Shown here: piece after piece, positions 27,531-37,602 of the stretch
Layout: each line of letters opens with the position of its first letter
Numbering within the stretch: the first letter of the stretch is position 1
NCBI GenBank assembly: GCA_977017575.1
Contig: CDRNVI010000004.1
Location: 1 to 64,000, forward strand
DNA from: Paramoeba atlantica
Lineage: Eukaryota > Discosea
Direction of reading: 5' to 3'
DNA: 64,000 nucleotides
Notes under the pieces: model-generated
What the model saw: only the letters and a program-made list of their open reading frames with translations
The model's database searches: none
Told to the model about the DNA's origin: nothing
Program-made: the position numbers and the translations under genes

Positions 27531-27900
27531 AGATTCGATTTGTGGAGGTAAGACTGTAAGATCTATTTCGCCATGATGAGAATTACACATAACTTCAAAT
27601 TCGATCAAGGAAGCTACGAAGTCAGAGAGACAAATCTGGCCAACCAGCTCGGCCTGCCCAAGTGAAGAAAATTCTTGCACTGTACGGGGCATAAACTTCC
27701 ATGTCAATGGCGGGGCTTTTCCCGTGAATGGCGGGGCTTTGATCAAGTGTACCATTATGAGAACGGATCCAGTATGACCAAAATATCTTACGAATCGCCC
27801 CACTCTTGTCGCACTTAATGCCATGCCACGAGCAAACATCCGCCGCCAACGTCCAGGAAGGATCTGGATTCGTAATATTCCCAACAAAACGTACTTAATC
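27531..27900 (-). pseudogene. Broken LRR gene, N-terminal part
   Basis: One frame has ADVCSWHGIKCDKSGAIRKI followed by FW (27760-27850), the LRRNT-like cap seen as EWHGVTCDKEHRVISIFW in the intact gene at 13.6 kb. Repeat-like HHGEIDLTVLPPQIESV appears in another frame near 27530-27600. The gene is frame-shifted as well as split by the insertion, so it is a pseudogene of this host family. Confidence 0.65.
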
Positions 27901-27953
27901 GTATTCATGAGGCATGGCATTCCCTCGGATTTTCCCTGAACACTGGCGCCCAC

Positions 27954-28346
27954 CGTCTGCGCATCGAAAAATAGAATTCATACAATCCAAAAGGAGCTAA
28001 TAAAAAGATTGAAATGAGTAACAATATTAAAAGGCTTCTCAAACTATGGGATACAACTCACTGCTGTATACTATTACGTAGTGTGACCAAAAAAAGGTAT
28101 ATTTGACAAAAAATGAAAACAAAATTATTTTCTGCAATTGACTCCTACAACGTATTTTGAGTGTTTGGGGCCGGAGCTACCGTTCTCCGACGTTTTTTCT
28201 ATCAGATGTTCCTCCTACCCCTACTTGTGAGGCTCCAAAAACGACCGAAATCTGGAGGGCGGGGGCGGTATTTTTTGGTCTAGAAATTGTATTTTTACAC
28301 CCAAACAATGGACTTTCGTTTCTCCCATTTATTTTCTTTTTTAGTT
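27954..28346. other. Non-coding stretch leading into a palindromic repeat
   Basis: No gene is seen. 28250-28345 (GGGGGCGG, TTTTTTGGTCTAG, then T-rich sequence) has the style of the C/T-rich repeats at 20-21.7 kb, and the palindrome follows directly. Beyond the palindrome, at 28633-28666, a 17-bp sequence ACACCCTGCGCCACGAT is tandemly doubled. Confidence 0.45.
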
Positions 28347-28426
28347 CCTTCGTTAAACTCAGAGGATTGTTCGTCTCGAAAGTAGTGCCTAAGTTGTAAA
28401 ACAACCACCACTTTTAACGAAGCGAG
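28347..28426. repeat. Palindromic repeat, CTTCGTTAAAC family, diverged copy 3
   Basis: CCTTCGTTAAACTCAGAGGA at the left and AACCACCACTTTTAACGAAG at the right are imperfect inverted arms. The terminal motif matches the copies at 19929 and 21050. Confidence 0.72.
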
Positions 28427-28877
28427 TAAAAATGGAATTTTCAATGTAACTCTACTACATACACGCATTATTACTATACCCTCCCTGCTTTGAACGAAGT
28501 GTAACGATTGCGGTTGTGATGGGGTTGCGCTGGCATATCCTCGATGGAGGTCGTTTGGCGCCTGGGGGGCGTTGGGGGAGGTGTGGGTAGGCATGCCCCG
28601 AGTGGGGATAACAGTTAGTACGATAAATCAACACACCCTGCGCCACGATACACCCTGCGCCACGATTTGGTGCTAAGGGCTCTAGCTAAAGCCGTTATGA
28701 GCTCAAATGAGACCCACAGCATACACTTTGATCTCCCAGGTCTCAGGAACCCCCCACATTGGCTTGTCGAGGCCGGGACCCTGCAGCGCCCTGACGCGGT
28801 AGTCTCACTGCAACAAGAGCCCGGCGAGCGCGTGTCGAGAATCAATGGTCTACAGGGTACTACGCGGTAGTTATATA

Positions 28878-30250
28878 CAGGGGTGAAAACCTCGTGGTGG
28901 GGGGGGTCTAAAATTCGTAAAAATTATCCAATTTTGGAAAGTAATAGCGCATTCGAGAGATCTCACAGAGTTGTATGTTTTAGCACTATTTGCGGCCTGT
29001 GACTCAACATGAAACGATGAGACAAAAAAAATTATGATTTTGTTTCTTGCCCAAATTTACGTTTTTTCAGTTTTTAGCTGTTTTTCAGTCAATATTAGCA
29101 CTATATGCCCCAGAAACGGATTCGTTCCCGAACCTCACGTGGAGTACTCAGCGACAGGTCCTATTCCTCCCCCGCACGGGTGATACCAAGTCACCGTATG
29201 CTTCTTGTCTCAGATTATCTTGAGACAGGGTCCTATTCTCGGACAGCCCAAAACTTCGGCGTCCACGAAAATACAGTAAAACATCTTGTGATACGCTATG
29301 AGAACACTGGAGACGTGGAAAGCTCTCCTATTTCACGCCCATCTCCTGTCAGTACCCCTGCGCTGCACGAAGCAGCTATCCGCCTCATTGATGAGGGATA
29401 CCGTGACCTCCCGTACGGGACTGAGAACTGGTGTGCACTCCATAGAGTTGTGCTTTCTCTTGGATTTCAGTGTTCAAGACCAACTTTGGTTAACGCCATG
29501 AAGAGCCATGGTATGATCATGCGAACTTTAAAAAGAAAGCCCGCACTGACCGATGAACACAAGAGGAAACGAGTGCATTTTTGTTCTGAGATGCTCACTT
29601 GGTCAGATACCCAACTGAGACAAATTGTTTTCTGCGATGAGAAGAAGTTCACTTGCGGTAGGGGACGAAACAAAATTACTTACCTTTGCCGGAAGACTGA
29701 CCCCGCCAAGGAACAGCAGGGAGAGCTAGAACCTTGGTATCCTTGATAATTGTCCTGTTCATAATTCTGCGCGAACAACCTTTCGCAACGAAGGTATTAA
29801 TGTACTCTCTTGGCCTGCAAAATCCCCCGATTTAAACACCATTGAAAACCTTTGGGGGACCATGGACAGGATCAAAAATGATCTTCGACCCAAGAATCGG
29901 GCTGAATTAGTATCGGCCATTGAGACAGCGTTCGAAAGATTACAATCAGAACGCAAGCAAGAATGTATTAACACGATGAGCAGTTTCCGCAAGCGTTGTC
30001 GCATCGTTATTGAGCGAAACGGGTCTTCCTGTGGGTATTAAGGGTAATGTTTGACCATTTTTTACAGTTTTTCAAATTTGCAAATCGTGTTTTTGACCCT
30101 TCCATCAAAGGGGGGTACCCCCCTAACCCCCGCAAACTGCCTATCTTAAAACATACAACTCTGCGAGAGCTCTCGAACGCGCTATTATTTTCCAAAATTG
30201 GACAAATTTTACGAATTTTAGACCCCCCCACCATGGGATTTTCACCCCTG
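28878..30250 (+). mobile_element. Tc1/mariner-superfamily element with long terminal inverted repeats
   Basis: Left terminal repeat 28878-28982 and right 30147-30250 are about 105 bp and roughly 90 percent alike by eye, beginning CAGGGGTGAAAA and ending TTCACCCCTG. Each end is flanked by TA (28876-28877 and 30251-30252), the expected target duplication. The transposase gene inside is defective. Total length is 1373 bp. Confidence 0.9.
29105..30041 (+). pseudogene. Tc1/mariner transposase, internally deleted and frame-shifted
   Basis: The N-terminal frame (29105-29746, ATG at 29105) has a paired HTH region (GSYSRTAQNFGVHENTVKHL) and the first catalytic motif IVFCDEKKFTCG. The rest continues one base out of frame (29745-30041) with DNCPVHNSARTTF, then SWPAKSPDLNTIENLWGTM, which is the second aspartate and the D/E box, with about 32 residues between them. 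Only about 37 residues separate the first and second acidic motifs where Tc1 has about 90, so a central block is missing. The protein would be inactive. Confidence 0.88.
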
Positions 30251-30422
30251 TATGTATTATCTTTCAAAACCGTGATTCTCCTTCTTGGAACGCGAATGAC
30301 GCTGCGGCGGGTGATGGGGAATGATAGTCGTCGGAAAGCGCGTATTGTGCGCGCATTATTAAGTTCGCTTAATTTTTCCGATGAAGCTTAAATATCTGTA
30401 CTATAAGTAAATGAACACTTAA

Positions 30423-30742
30423 CTCCCTGCTTATGAGTTCCCCGGTTTTGAGAAAAAGGTACTCATAAGGTACCATGCCAGAAATCGAGCCATGAAAACG
30501 CGAAAATTCGGGCCCGTGGCGCTTCGCGTCGCGGGTTCTCCTTGACAATGATACTGGCGCTAAAAAGATTATCCGCTCTGTGAGCGAGTCTGTAGAGCAG
30601 CCTGACGTACAGTTGTTGGGAATTTTATGAATTTTCGTTCCGAGCCAAAAAAATCGCTTCGCGAAAAGTGGGTACAAAAACATTCGCCTTAGAAAAAAGA
30701 ACTCATAAGCGTACCAGAATTGGGGGAACTCATAAGCGGGAG
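30423..30742. mobile_element. MITE of 320 bp with 21-bp inverted ends
   Basis: CTCCCTGCTTATGAGTTCCC at the left is mirrored as GGGAACTCATAAGCGGGAG at the right (one indel). Subterminal inverted motifs GGTACTCATAAGGTACC (30458) and CATAAGCGTACC (30703) repeat the theme. No coding content. No clear target duplication. A GA microsatellite follows at about 30845-30862. Confidence 0.82.
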
Positions 30743-30906
30743 GGGTATAGTATTATTATGCTTTCTCCTTGTAACTGAAAGAAATAAGAAGGGTTACAAG
30801 GCAGTAACAGAAATTTGGAATATCGTACAATAAGGTCTTCCTTTAAGAGAGAGAGAGAGAGAAACGTGCACAATCCGTCAATATAACCAAAAATAAGTTG
30901 ACTTTT

Positions 30907-32766
30907 TCATTCGGGCGGTGTAAGTGAGGGCTGAGAAAGTTGCATTTGCGCAACCTCTCGCCGTGTAATAGATGACTCCAGGGCTCGACGTTTCATACTA
31001 GGCGTAAAGTTCATCGTTGGGACAGGGGTTGAGAAAAGTTCACAATTGTCTTCTTTCCACGCCTCAAAGGCTAGCGTGACTGGAAGTAAATGCTCCGGAG
31101 CCTTGGCATACACAAACACTGTACTTTCCTCAAATGCTGTGGGAGTAAAAAGAGGGCTTTTTCGCTTGGCACTCAAGTGAAATGCCTCGTCTTGGTTCTT
31201 TTTGGGGTTAAAAAATCCTACATGGCTTATGGGATCATCCGCGGCTCCCTGATGGTCACTGCTACCGTACGTGATGCGCGTCACGTGAACAACCACGTCG
31301 CTCATCGTTATCACCGTGCTCTGTGGTGGAAGATGGGTTAAAATCTCATGCGTAATCTCAATCTCCGCGCGAGGTACTTCCCCACTGCGATAGGCCGCGA
31401 TTCCGGCTAAGTGGTAGAAGTCCCGGGCCCGTATACGGGAAATTATCGCCTGAGCGGGTAAAAGAGCCGTCGAGGGGCAGGCCTCCAAGGCGTCCAGTAT
31501 CCAGTCACCCAGGCGGACATACGCGTCAATGTCATCGACACATGCCCCGATACTGTAGGACTGGCCCCCGCCGCCCAGAATCATGTAGTGACCCTCCGCA
31601 AGCTCTAAGACATTCAAAATCATGTGGTCAATTACTTTCACAATGCGGTGTTGGTACACGTACTTGTGCAACTTCGCTCGAAGACTGAAAATGTCTCCAA
31701 GGCTCAGCGCCATTTTCTCCTCAAAGCAAATTTGCCACTCACTGTTGAAATTGACCGCACGGGTTGACTTAATCAAACGATTGATGTGACAGTCCACAGC
31801 AACGCGACCCCAGCAACACGCACTGTCCCGCATAAAGTAGTCCAGCTTATCCACATCTATCCCATTTCGCTTGTTGGAGACAATATCAAATAAGAACCGT
31901 TTCGTCTCGGATCGGCTTCCCATCGGAGCCCGATGTCCTGGCTTCACCCCTTTAATCAGATGTGTCACAAACTGTATGTCCTCCTCCAGCAATCCAAAAT
32001 CCTCAAACCGAATCTCATGCTTTTGTATAATATGCCGAAACACACGGACCGACATATCCTCATGACGCCATCGTGGGAAGGACGTACCACTCCCACCACC
32101 ACTATTATTCCCCGGACTACCCCTTGTGCGATTCACAAACTCCTCAAACAGATGGGAGAACGGGCCATGTCCTAAATCATGACACAGGCCCGCGAGCATC
32201 ACGGCCATCTCATCACGGTAATCCACCCGGAGCTCGGGCTGGTGCTTCCGGATGTGTCGTACCATTACGCCGCCGAGGAAGGCGACGCCCAGGGAGTGTT
32301 CGAATCGGGTGTTGGTGGCACCGGGGTAGAGGTAGTGGGTGGAGCCGAGCTGTCGCAGCCCACGGAGCCGTTGGAACTCGGGGGTGTCAATAAACGTGAT
32401 CAGGAGGGGGGGCATGGTGATGTGGTCATGGACCCGGTCTTGGAGAACCTTGCCCTTGTGGGCCCACTGTTGGGAGAACCGTTGTGGTCCTTGGGCGTGG
32501 GGGGTGATGAGGGAGTCGTCCTGGGTGGGGCTTGAGGGGGTGGAGGCGGAGGTGGCGGTGGAGGTGAGGTGGGGGAGGAGGGAGTTAGCCCCGGGGAGGG
32601 TGTAGTGGGTTTCCTCGGCGGTGAGGAGGAGATCGCCGTTGGGGGAGGGGAAGATGGGGATACCGGAGGATGTGGTGAGGCCCAGGATGCCTTTGGGGAA
32701 TAGGGATCGGATTTGCTTTTCGGTTAGCCGTTCGGGGACGGGGTACCCGTTAATGAAGTGGGACAT
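30907..32766 (-). CDS. SAMHD1: SAMHD1-like HD-domain dNTP triphosphohydrolase
   Basis: 619 residues, close to human SAMHD1 (626). HD-domain motifs are in order: FIDTPEFQRLRGLRQLG, YLYPGATNTRFEHSLGVAFL (metal His), AGLCHDLGHGPFSHLFE (the HD pair), RHEDMSVRVFRHII, and NKRNGIDVDKLDYFMRDSAC (last metal Asp). The C-terminal lobe keeps the SAMHD1 order. The N-terminal 120 residues are Ser/Thr-rich without a SAM domain. Such enzymes cleave dNTPs to deoxynucleosides and triphosphate and set dNTP pools. No operon partner is evident; the ITPase at 3.4 kb is also a nucleotide-pool enzyme. Confidence 0.93.
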   Translation of the reverse strand: MSHFINGYPVPERLTEKQIRSLFPKGILGLTTSSGIPIFPSPNGDLLLTAEETHYTLPGANSLLPHLTSTATSASTPSSPTQDDSLITPHAQGPQRFSQQWAHKGKVLQDRVHDHITMPPLLITFIDTPEFQRLRGLRQLGSTHYLYPGATNTRFEHSLGVAFLGGVMVRHIRKHQPELRVDYRDEMAVMLAGLCHDLGHGPFSHLFEEFVNRTRGSPGNNSGGGSGTSFPRWRHEDMSVRVFRHIIQKHEIRFEDFGLLEEDIQFVTHLIKGVKPGHRAPMGSRSETKRFLFDIVSNKRNGIDVDKLDYFMRDSACCWGRVAVDCHINRLIKSTRAVNFNSEWQICFEEKMALSLGDIFSLRAKLHKYVYQHRIVKVIDHMILNVLELAEGHYMILGGGGQSYSIGACVDDIDAYVRLGDWILDALEACPSTALLPAQAIISRIRARDFYHLAGIAAYRSGEVPRAEIEITHEILTHLPPQSTVITMSDVVVHVTRITYGSSDHQGAADDPISHVGFFNPKKNQDEAFHLSAKRKSPLFTPTAFEESTVFVYAKAPEHLLPVTLAFEAWKEDNCELFSTPVPTMNFTPSMKRRALESSITRREVAQMQLSQPSLTPPE

Positions 32767-33393
32767 GGATGAAAGGGTAAACGAGAAGAGGAAAAGGCGT
32801 CGTTATCAGAAATAGTGGAATCGTGGTGAGTATATTCTTCTTATTCTCCGCGTGTTCTAAAATAAGCAATGCAGAAGGTACATATGAATTTGATAATTCC
32901 ATTCCTTTAGCTGTAAAAATCCATCCTCTGCAAAGTTTGTTGACCTACAGGCTGTACGTCCTACCTCCGAGACAGGCCAGGGGGTGAAAAATTCTATAAA
33001 ATTCTAGAATAATTATAGGAGGTGGCACTTAAATGTGGGGGTGGGGGTCAAATTGTGCAAAATTTGTTCTGTTTCAGGAAATAATAGCGCCCTTTGGATG
33101 GGATTGGAGAGCTCTCACAGAGTTGTACGTCAACAATCAAAAGTTAATATGTTCCGTGCACTGCAGCAGCTTCTCATTTCTAAGACGCAACGACTTTTGA
33201 AAAATCGTTTCAAAGGATTCGAGCTAATTCGAATGGAGATTGGGGAAATGCATGTTCCAGCTATTTTGATATAAGTAAACCTCTGTCTGTTTAGAATACT
33301 GTAATATTGGAGACTATTGTATGTCAAAGTAGGTCTTATTTGCCACACTTTTTGCTAAAGTTAAAATAAAATTTTGGATTGAGTCCTGAAATT
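32767..33393. other. Intergenic region with Tc1-end remnant
   Basis: No gene. 32978-33131 resembles the terminal repeat of the Tc1/mariner element (see next entry). The rest is AT-rich, with CCTGAAATTTCAGG (a perfect palindrome) at 33386-33399 overlapping the stop of the next gene. Confidence 0.5.
32978..33131. repeat. Diverged solo terminal repeat of the Tc1/mariner family
   Basis: CAGGGGGTGAAAAATTCTAT, then GTGGGGGTGGGGGTCAAATT, GGAAATAATAGCGCCCTTT and GAGAGCTCTCACAGAGTTGT follow the order of the 28878-28982 terminal repeat with inserts and substitutions. I saw no second end. Confidence 0.7.
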
Positions 33394-34363
33394 TCAGGAC
33401 TCGGTGGGTACATTTCTTAAAGGTCGCCTACTAGCTGACTTAAACTGAGCATCCTTTAGCCCTGAATTTTTCCTGAATTCTTTTTTTATATCATTTGTTG
33501 AGTGAGTATTAAGCCAGTTATCACGATGACTATGCCAATGTATAATCTCGGACGCTTGTTTCTCTAAGGCTATTGAGACGCCTTCTTCATGCTTCTGATT
33601 CGTTGCGCATTTATGAGTAGAAGCTCCACTGAAATCAAGGGTGTCGTACTCTTTCCCTAAAAAATTATCTTCTATTACACGACGCACCTCATGGCCGTAT
33701 TTCAAGGTTTGATGAAGGAACCGCAGCTCGTGATCGCTCCTGAGTTGAAAAGTGGCGTTATCTTCGTATTCATTTCTACGCCTTCCATCTGAAAGTGAGT
33801 GAGGCATAGCGTTGGATTGATTCTTCGTAACGTCCAGCAGCTTGAAGAAAAGTTTGACGAATTCTGTCCAAGTAGCCACATATGCCATCAAAGTCTGTTT
33901 GCATGACACAGTGAAATGCCACCTGCGCCGTCCGAAACAAGTATCGTGTGGATTTTGAAGATACACGATCATTTCGTATAGAGGTCTGCCCGTCATCAGG
34001 GGCACATAAGCCGCAAGCCTGCATTGAACGGCGAAACGTTGTAGCGAAATACGCAGCTATCTGCGACTCCTCGGAACACACAAGGAACACCAAATAAGGT
34101 GTCTCAGAACGGCATGAACCCACGCTCTGATTCATTTCATCAGATGTAACATGAAGCTCACTTGAACCTCTGTGTGTCAAAGTCTTTGAGTCGCTCTCGC
34201 CCACATGCATCGCGAGTAAGCCTTTCGGATTCCTTTTTAATGCATACAAAGTTCTAAAAACCTGAAGTTCGGAGACACTGATCGTCACCCCGGGAATTAG
34301 AACACACACAATATCGCACGAACGGAACAAATCAGCCGCCAAACAGGTTTGTAGAGCCACCAT
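33394..34363 (-). CDS. Unrecognised protein, reading frame split in two overlapping frames
   Basis: From ATG 34363 a frame reads MVALQTCLAADLFRSCDIVC... to a stop at 33776. A second frame, open from before 34005 to 33394, holds the more protein-like continuation: VPLMTGRPLYEMIVYLQNPH, GRRRWHFTVSCKQTLMAYVA and TWTEFVKLFFKLLDVT. Sequence quality suggests one protein of about 310 residues with a single frame change near 34030. That could be a sequencing error, a recent pseudogene or, less likely, programmed frameshifting. I recognise no family. No signal peptide; mixed alpha/beta character. The C-terminal part is Lys/Arg/Asn-rich. Confidence 0.5.
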
Positions 34364-35221
34364 TAGGCGAGAAAACAACTTGAATGAATATTCTTCATTC
34401 CTTTTCTGTGATTGCACCCGCAGCCGATTTACCGATTCTTACGAATCGTCGCTCTTTTCCCTGGTTAAAAATTGGGTCTTACAAAATGGTAAAAAGCGGG
34501 GATCCATAATATTTCCTACGAACAGCCAAAGAATAGACCTCGATTCATCAAAATGTCACAAAACAGATGTTTCAATTCCCTTGGGATCATGAAAGGCCGT
34601 TCTTCTTGATATAGCATTTGCTTTCTCGGCAGCTCCGCGAAAAGTGCCCCAGAGACCAATCACTGACAGTGCAGTCATAATGGTCCGCTTTTCCAACAAA
34701 ACGACTTAAAAATTCAACTCCCTGTAGACTAAGGCAAGTAAAAAAAATCTACGACTTTCTTGTTCCAGCAACATTCAATGTTGCTACCTTTTATTCAATG
34801 TTTTACCTCACACATCTGAATATCTTCGCAGCTAAATTCATCACAGGAAAATTTCATCACAAACTTCTTCTTCGACTGAACAACGAATGACATGTAGAGG
34901 AATGCTAGAAACAAAGATAGAGCAACCTAATGATTCTTGAGTAGAAGAACACTTCTTCACCGACAATCTAATAAGTATAGTCCGCATCCGAAGTACTAAT
35001 GGCCTTTCGAACTTTGAAAAATACTTTTTTAGTTTAGCAAAAAATTTCCTTTATTTCTGTGAACCGAAGCCTAATACAATATAGGAAAACATACATTCGC
35101 AGACCTTTTTCTACGCTAAACATTACAAATGACTTGAATACTTTTTACCCACTTCTTGACCGCGTTGCAGCTCGCTGTGCGAATTGTTTTTTCGCAGGAT
35201 GTGTCTTCATTAAAATGGCGC
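34364..35221. other. Long intergenic region, nothing recognised
   Basis: 858 bases between the unknown split gene and RPS30. AT-rich, without repeats or credible frames longer than 70 codons. It could hold a non-coding RNA, but no tRNA or snoRNA box pattern was convincing. Confidence 0.4.
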
Positions 35222-35416
35222 TTATTTGGTAACGCTTTGAGGATTGGCGCGCCTCTTTTGACCGGGAACCATAGCAGTCATTATGTTTCGCTTCTTATAA
35301 AGCAGTCTTTTCTTTGCCCTTCCACGCGGCGCCTTCATTTTCTCTTTCTTGGCAACCTTTGGGGTTTGATTCCGGACCTTTCCTGCACGAGCGAGTGATC
35401 CGTGTACTTTGCCCAT
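35222..35416 (-). CDS. RPS30: Ribosomal protein eS30 (RPS30)
   Basis: 64 residues, complete. [20 protein letters not shown] followed by VAKKEKMK and [13 protein letters not shown] is almost the universal S30 sequence ([20 protein letters not shown]). It is highly basic. There is no N-terminal ubiquitin-like fusion (the FAU part of animals), so the protein is made directly, as in many protists and yeast. It is a component of the 40S head/shoulder near the decoding centre. Confidence 0.97.
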   Translation of the reverse strand: MGKVHGSLARAGKVRNQTPKVAKKEKMKAPRGRAKKRLLYKKRNIMTAMVPGQKRRANPQSVTK

Positions 35417-35863
35417 AAATTAGACTATTGAAATTAATCGGAACTTTGGAACGATGTTGAAGTGTGTTTAATTGGCACGTTTTCTAGCTTACGTGGCTTG
35501 TGAGAAGTAGCAAATATTGTACTAAGATACAGGCTTACTGTACATAAGCGAATACTAAAGACACATACAGGTAACTAACTTGATACAAAGGACGATAAAA
35601 CAATATCTTCTGTCTGGCGAAAAAAAGTTGCGCAACCTTTGACAAGCCTGTTCAACCCATATATCCGCTTCAAGGGAGGCAGTACGAATGCTGTACAGCT
35701 GTCTACACGACGATTACACGAAAAAGGCGGTACATCTGCGCCACAAGTCTTCAACATTCACTGCCACGACTTCAAACATACGAAGACGGGGGTCACTTTA
35801 TCACTTACTACACGTGTAGCACACGTGTAGTAATTCAAAGTTTGGAATATGGAGACCCGACAT
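35417..35863. other. Intergenic region upstream of RPS30
   Basis: No gene. It contains the perfect hairpin at 35805-35833, just downstream of the small unknown gene's stop. Confidence 0.5.
35805..35833. other. Perfect intergenic hairpin, 12-bp arms
   Basis: TTACTACACGTG (35805-35816) pairs with CACGTGTAGTAA (35822-35833) around a 5-base loop. It would lie in the 3' region of the neighbouring transcript. Similar in style to the hairpin at 8034-8065. Confidence 0.78.
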
Positions 35864-36163
35864 CTACTCAAGCCTCAACTCAGCATCAGGCTTCCAGTAA
35901 CCCGACGTCAAGTGAGAATCTGATCCGCCAAGGACGGAGTAGAACGAGCTGTAACTTTGCATATGGGTTGGATTGTAGTGTGCTCGGATAAACTGTAGCG
36001 CATCCGTGAGTGATACGGAAACCTGGTGCCGTTCGGCAATAACATCCCGCACGGCGAGCGCTGCGATCCAAAGAAACGGCCCGTGTGGAGGAACAGAAAT
36101 AAGTTGTTCCAAAGCTGTGGCGCAAATAATTGGGTCACATTCCGAAAGTGACACAGTTTTCAT
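35864..36163 (-). CDS. Unrecognised small protein
   Basis: 99 residues from ATG 36163 (MKTVSLSECDPIICATALEQ); the frame is open further upstream without an ATG. Segments such as HGPFLWIAALAVRDVIAERH and VSLTDALQFIRAHYNPTHMQ look like amphipathic helices. I do not recognise a family. The position between minus-strand genes and the protein-like composition support a real gene, but length and lack of homology recall keep confidence low. Confidence 0.45.
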   Translation of the reverse strand: MKTVSLSECDPIICATALEQLISVPPHGPFLWIAALAVRDVIAERHQVSVSLTDALQFIRAHYNPTHMQSYSSFYSVLGGSDSHLTSGYWKPDAELRLE

Positions 36164-36333
36164 GCAAGTGTTCTTAAAAGATATTTTCCAATTTCTGATA
36201 TACCAATTTTCCCTCGGTAGTTCAATAGAATCCACTCAATGTCCATATGTTTGATTCAAAAAGTATGAATTCTTTTTTTATTTTCTCCCGGACAAATAAC
36301 CTGAAAAAATAACCGTGAGTGCACATTCTCTTT

Positions 36334-37602
36334 TTATGTAAAATGATAAGACGAATTTGTATTAGTAACATGACCTGTAGAAATCATATTGCTCTGTAGA
36401 AATCGTAGGGCAGTCGAACCAAACCGACAAAACAAATAACCTGGCGTCAGGTGTACAGAGTCAACATAGGGCTCTAGTGAAGGCGGGAGGCTCTCAAACG
36501 TGGTCAACGTTGCTACGGGATCTGTAGGTAAGAATAGATTTGAGAAGACCGTCTTTAGTGGTGCATGCTTGTGCACAAGATACGATAGGTAGGGTGAATA
36601 GTAACACGATGGGACAAATCTATATAAGAAAAGCAGAGCACCGACAGTTGCTCCAAGAAGACAGTAACTTCTCTTGACCCCGTCTATCTGAGAGGGAATC
36701 AATACGTCATTATTTCGTGCATTAAATGCTAATGCCATAGAGACGCCTGAAAAATCTTTTTTACTGAACTGTCTCCTACCATTCACTGAATTTTGAGCAT
36801 CGCAATATTCTTGGTAACTTAGAAATGGCATTTCTGTGGACCCGCTAGCATGATTTTTTCTTCTATCATCAGATAGAGCACATAGATACCGTGTGGTAAC
36901 TGAACGCGCGCAGGGGGACTCAAGCGGACCGTCCAGAGAATAAGACGGACGTGTATCCTGAAATAAGTATCTTGAGGCAGATAAGTCGTCGCGCACTGCT
37001 TTTCGCCGTAGAAATTCTACACAGGATTCGAATTCTGTCTCAGAAATGGGCAAGAGTAGCGAAGGACCTGCACAGGATACTCTTAAAGCAAAGTATCGAC
37101 CTACAAAGGACGGGCCGTACCACTTCGTTCTACGGGATTCCATGGGAAAATGTTTTCGTCCATAAAAACTCGGATCTCTTCCTTCAATAATGTAAAATCT
37201 GTCCTCCAAGAAGTCAGACAAGTAAAAACTCGCTAAACTTTCGCTTTCGATTGAGACGTCTCTATTAAGTTCAAAAAGATGAGCTTGCTGGTTTAATGAG
37301 CACAGGAATCGAGCAGCGCAAAGATTTAGTTTGTGACCTTCGAAATCGTAGTAATTTGACAGCAGTTCCTGTGTGGGACGGGTACACAAAGGAATGCCAA
37401 AGGGAAAAGAATCTTTCCTTGAATCACAGTATTCGATAATCCCAACATGGAAAGGACACACGGATTTCCATAAGGTAGGGTAACCGAACAGCTCGTGCCA
37501 CAAGATGGCTAGAAGTGACGATGACGTTTCACTACAAACATTCCCGTCAAGAAACTCCAACAATCGTTTCTCGGTTGCACGTCGCTCTGCAATTTCGCAC
37601 AT
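36334..37602 (-). CDS. Unrecognised 422-residue protein
   Basis: Long uninterrupted frame from ATG 37602 (MCEIAERRATEKRLLEFLDG). No signal peptide. A hydrophobic stretch SYCLLGATVGALLFLYRFVP near residue 318 could be a membrane helix or buried core. Other segments, such as LLAILWHELFGYPTLWKSVC, FPFGIPLCTRP and SLEPYVDSVHLTPGYLFCRF, suggest a globular enzyme-like fold, yet I cannot place it. Its size, single frame and context make it a convincing gene. Confidence 0.7.
   Translation of the reverse strand: MCEIAERRATEKRLLEFLDGNVCSETSSSLLAILWHELFGYPTLWKSVCPFHVGIIEYCDSRKDSFPFGIPLCTRPTQELLSNYYDFEGHKLNLCAARFLCSLNQQAHLFELNRDVSIESESLASFYLSDFLEDRFYIIEGRDPSFYGRKHFPMESRRTKWYGPSFVGRYFALRVSCAGPSLLLPISETEFESCVEFLRRKAVRDDLSASRYLFQDTRPSYSLDGPLESPCARSVTTRYLCALSDDRRKNHASGSTEMPFLSYQEYCDAQNSVNGRRQFSKKDFSGVSMALAFNARNNDVLIPSQIDGVKRSYCLLGATVGALLFLYRFVPSCYYSPYLSYLVHKHAPLKTVFSNLFLPTDPVATLTTFESLPPSLEPYVDSVHLTPGYLFCRFGSTALRFLQSNMISTGHVTNTNSSYHFT

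Noticed and set aside
27307-27576. Plus-strand Lys/Arg-rich frame
   Set aside because: Lies in the hairpin-rich insertion and over LRR pseudogene remnants; low-complexity composition from GGGGAGGG-AAG repeats.
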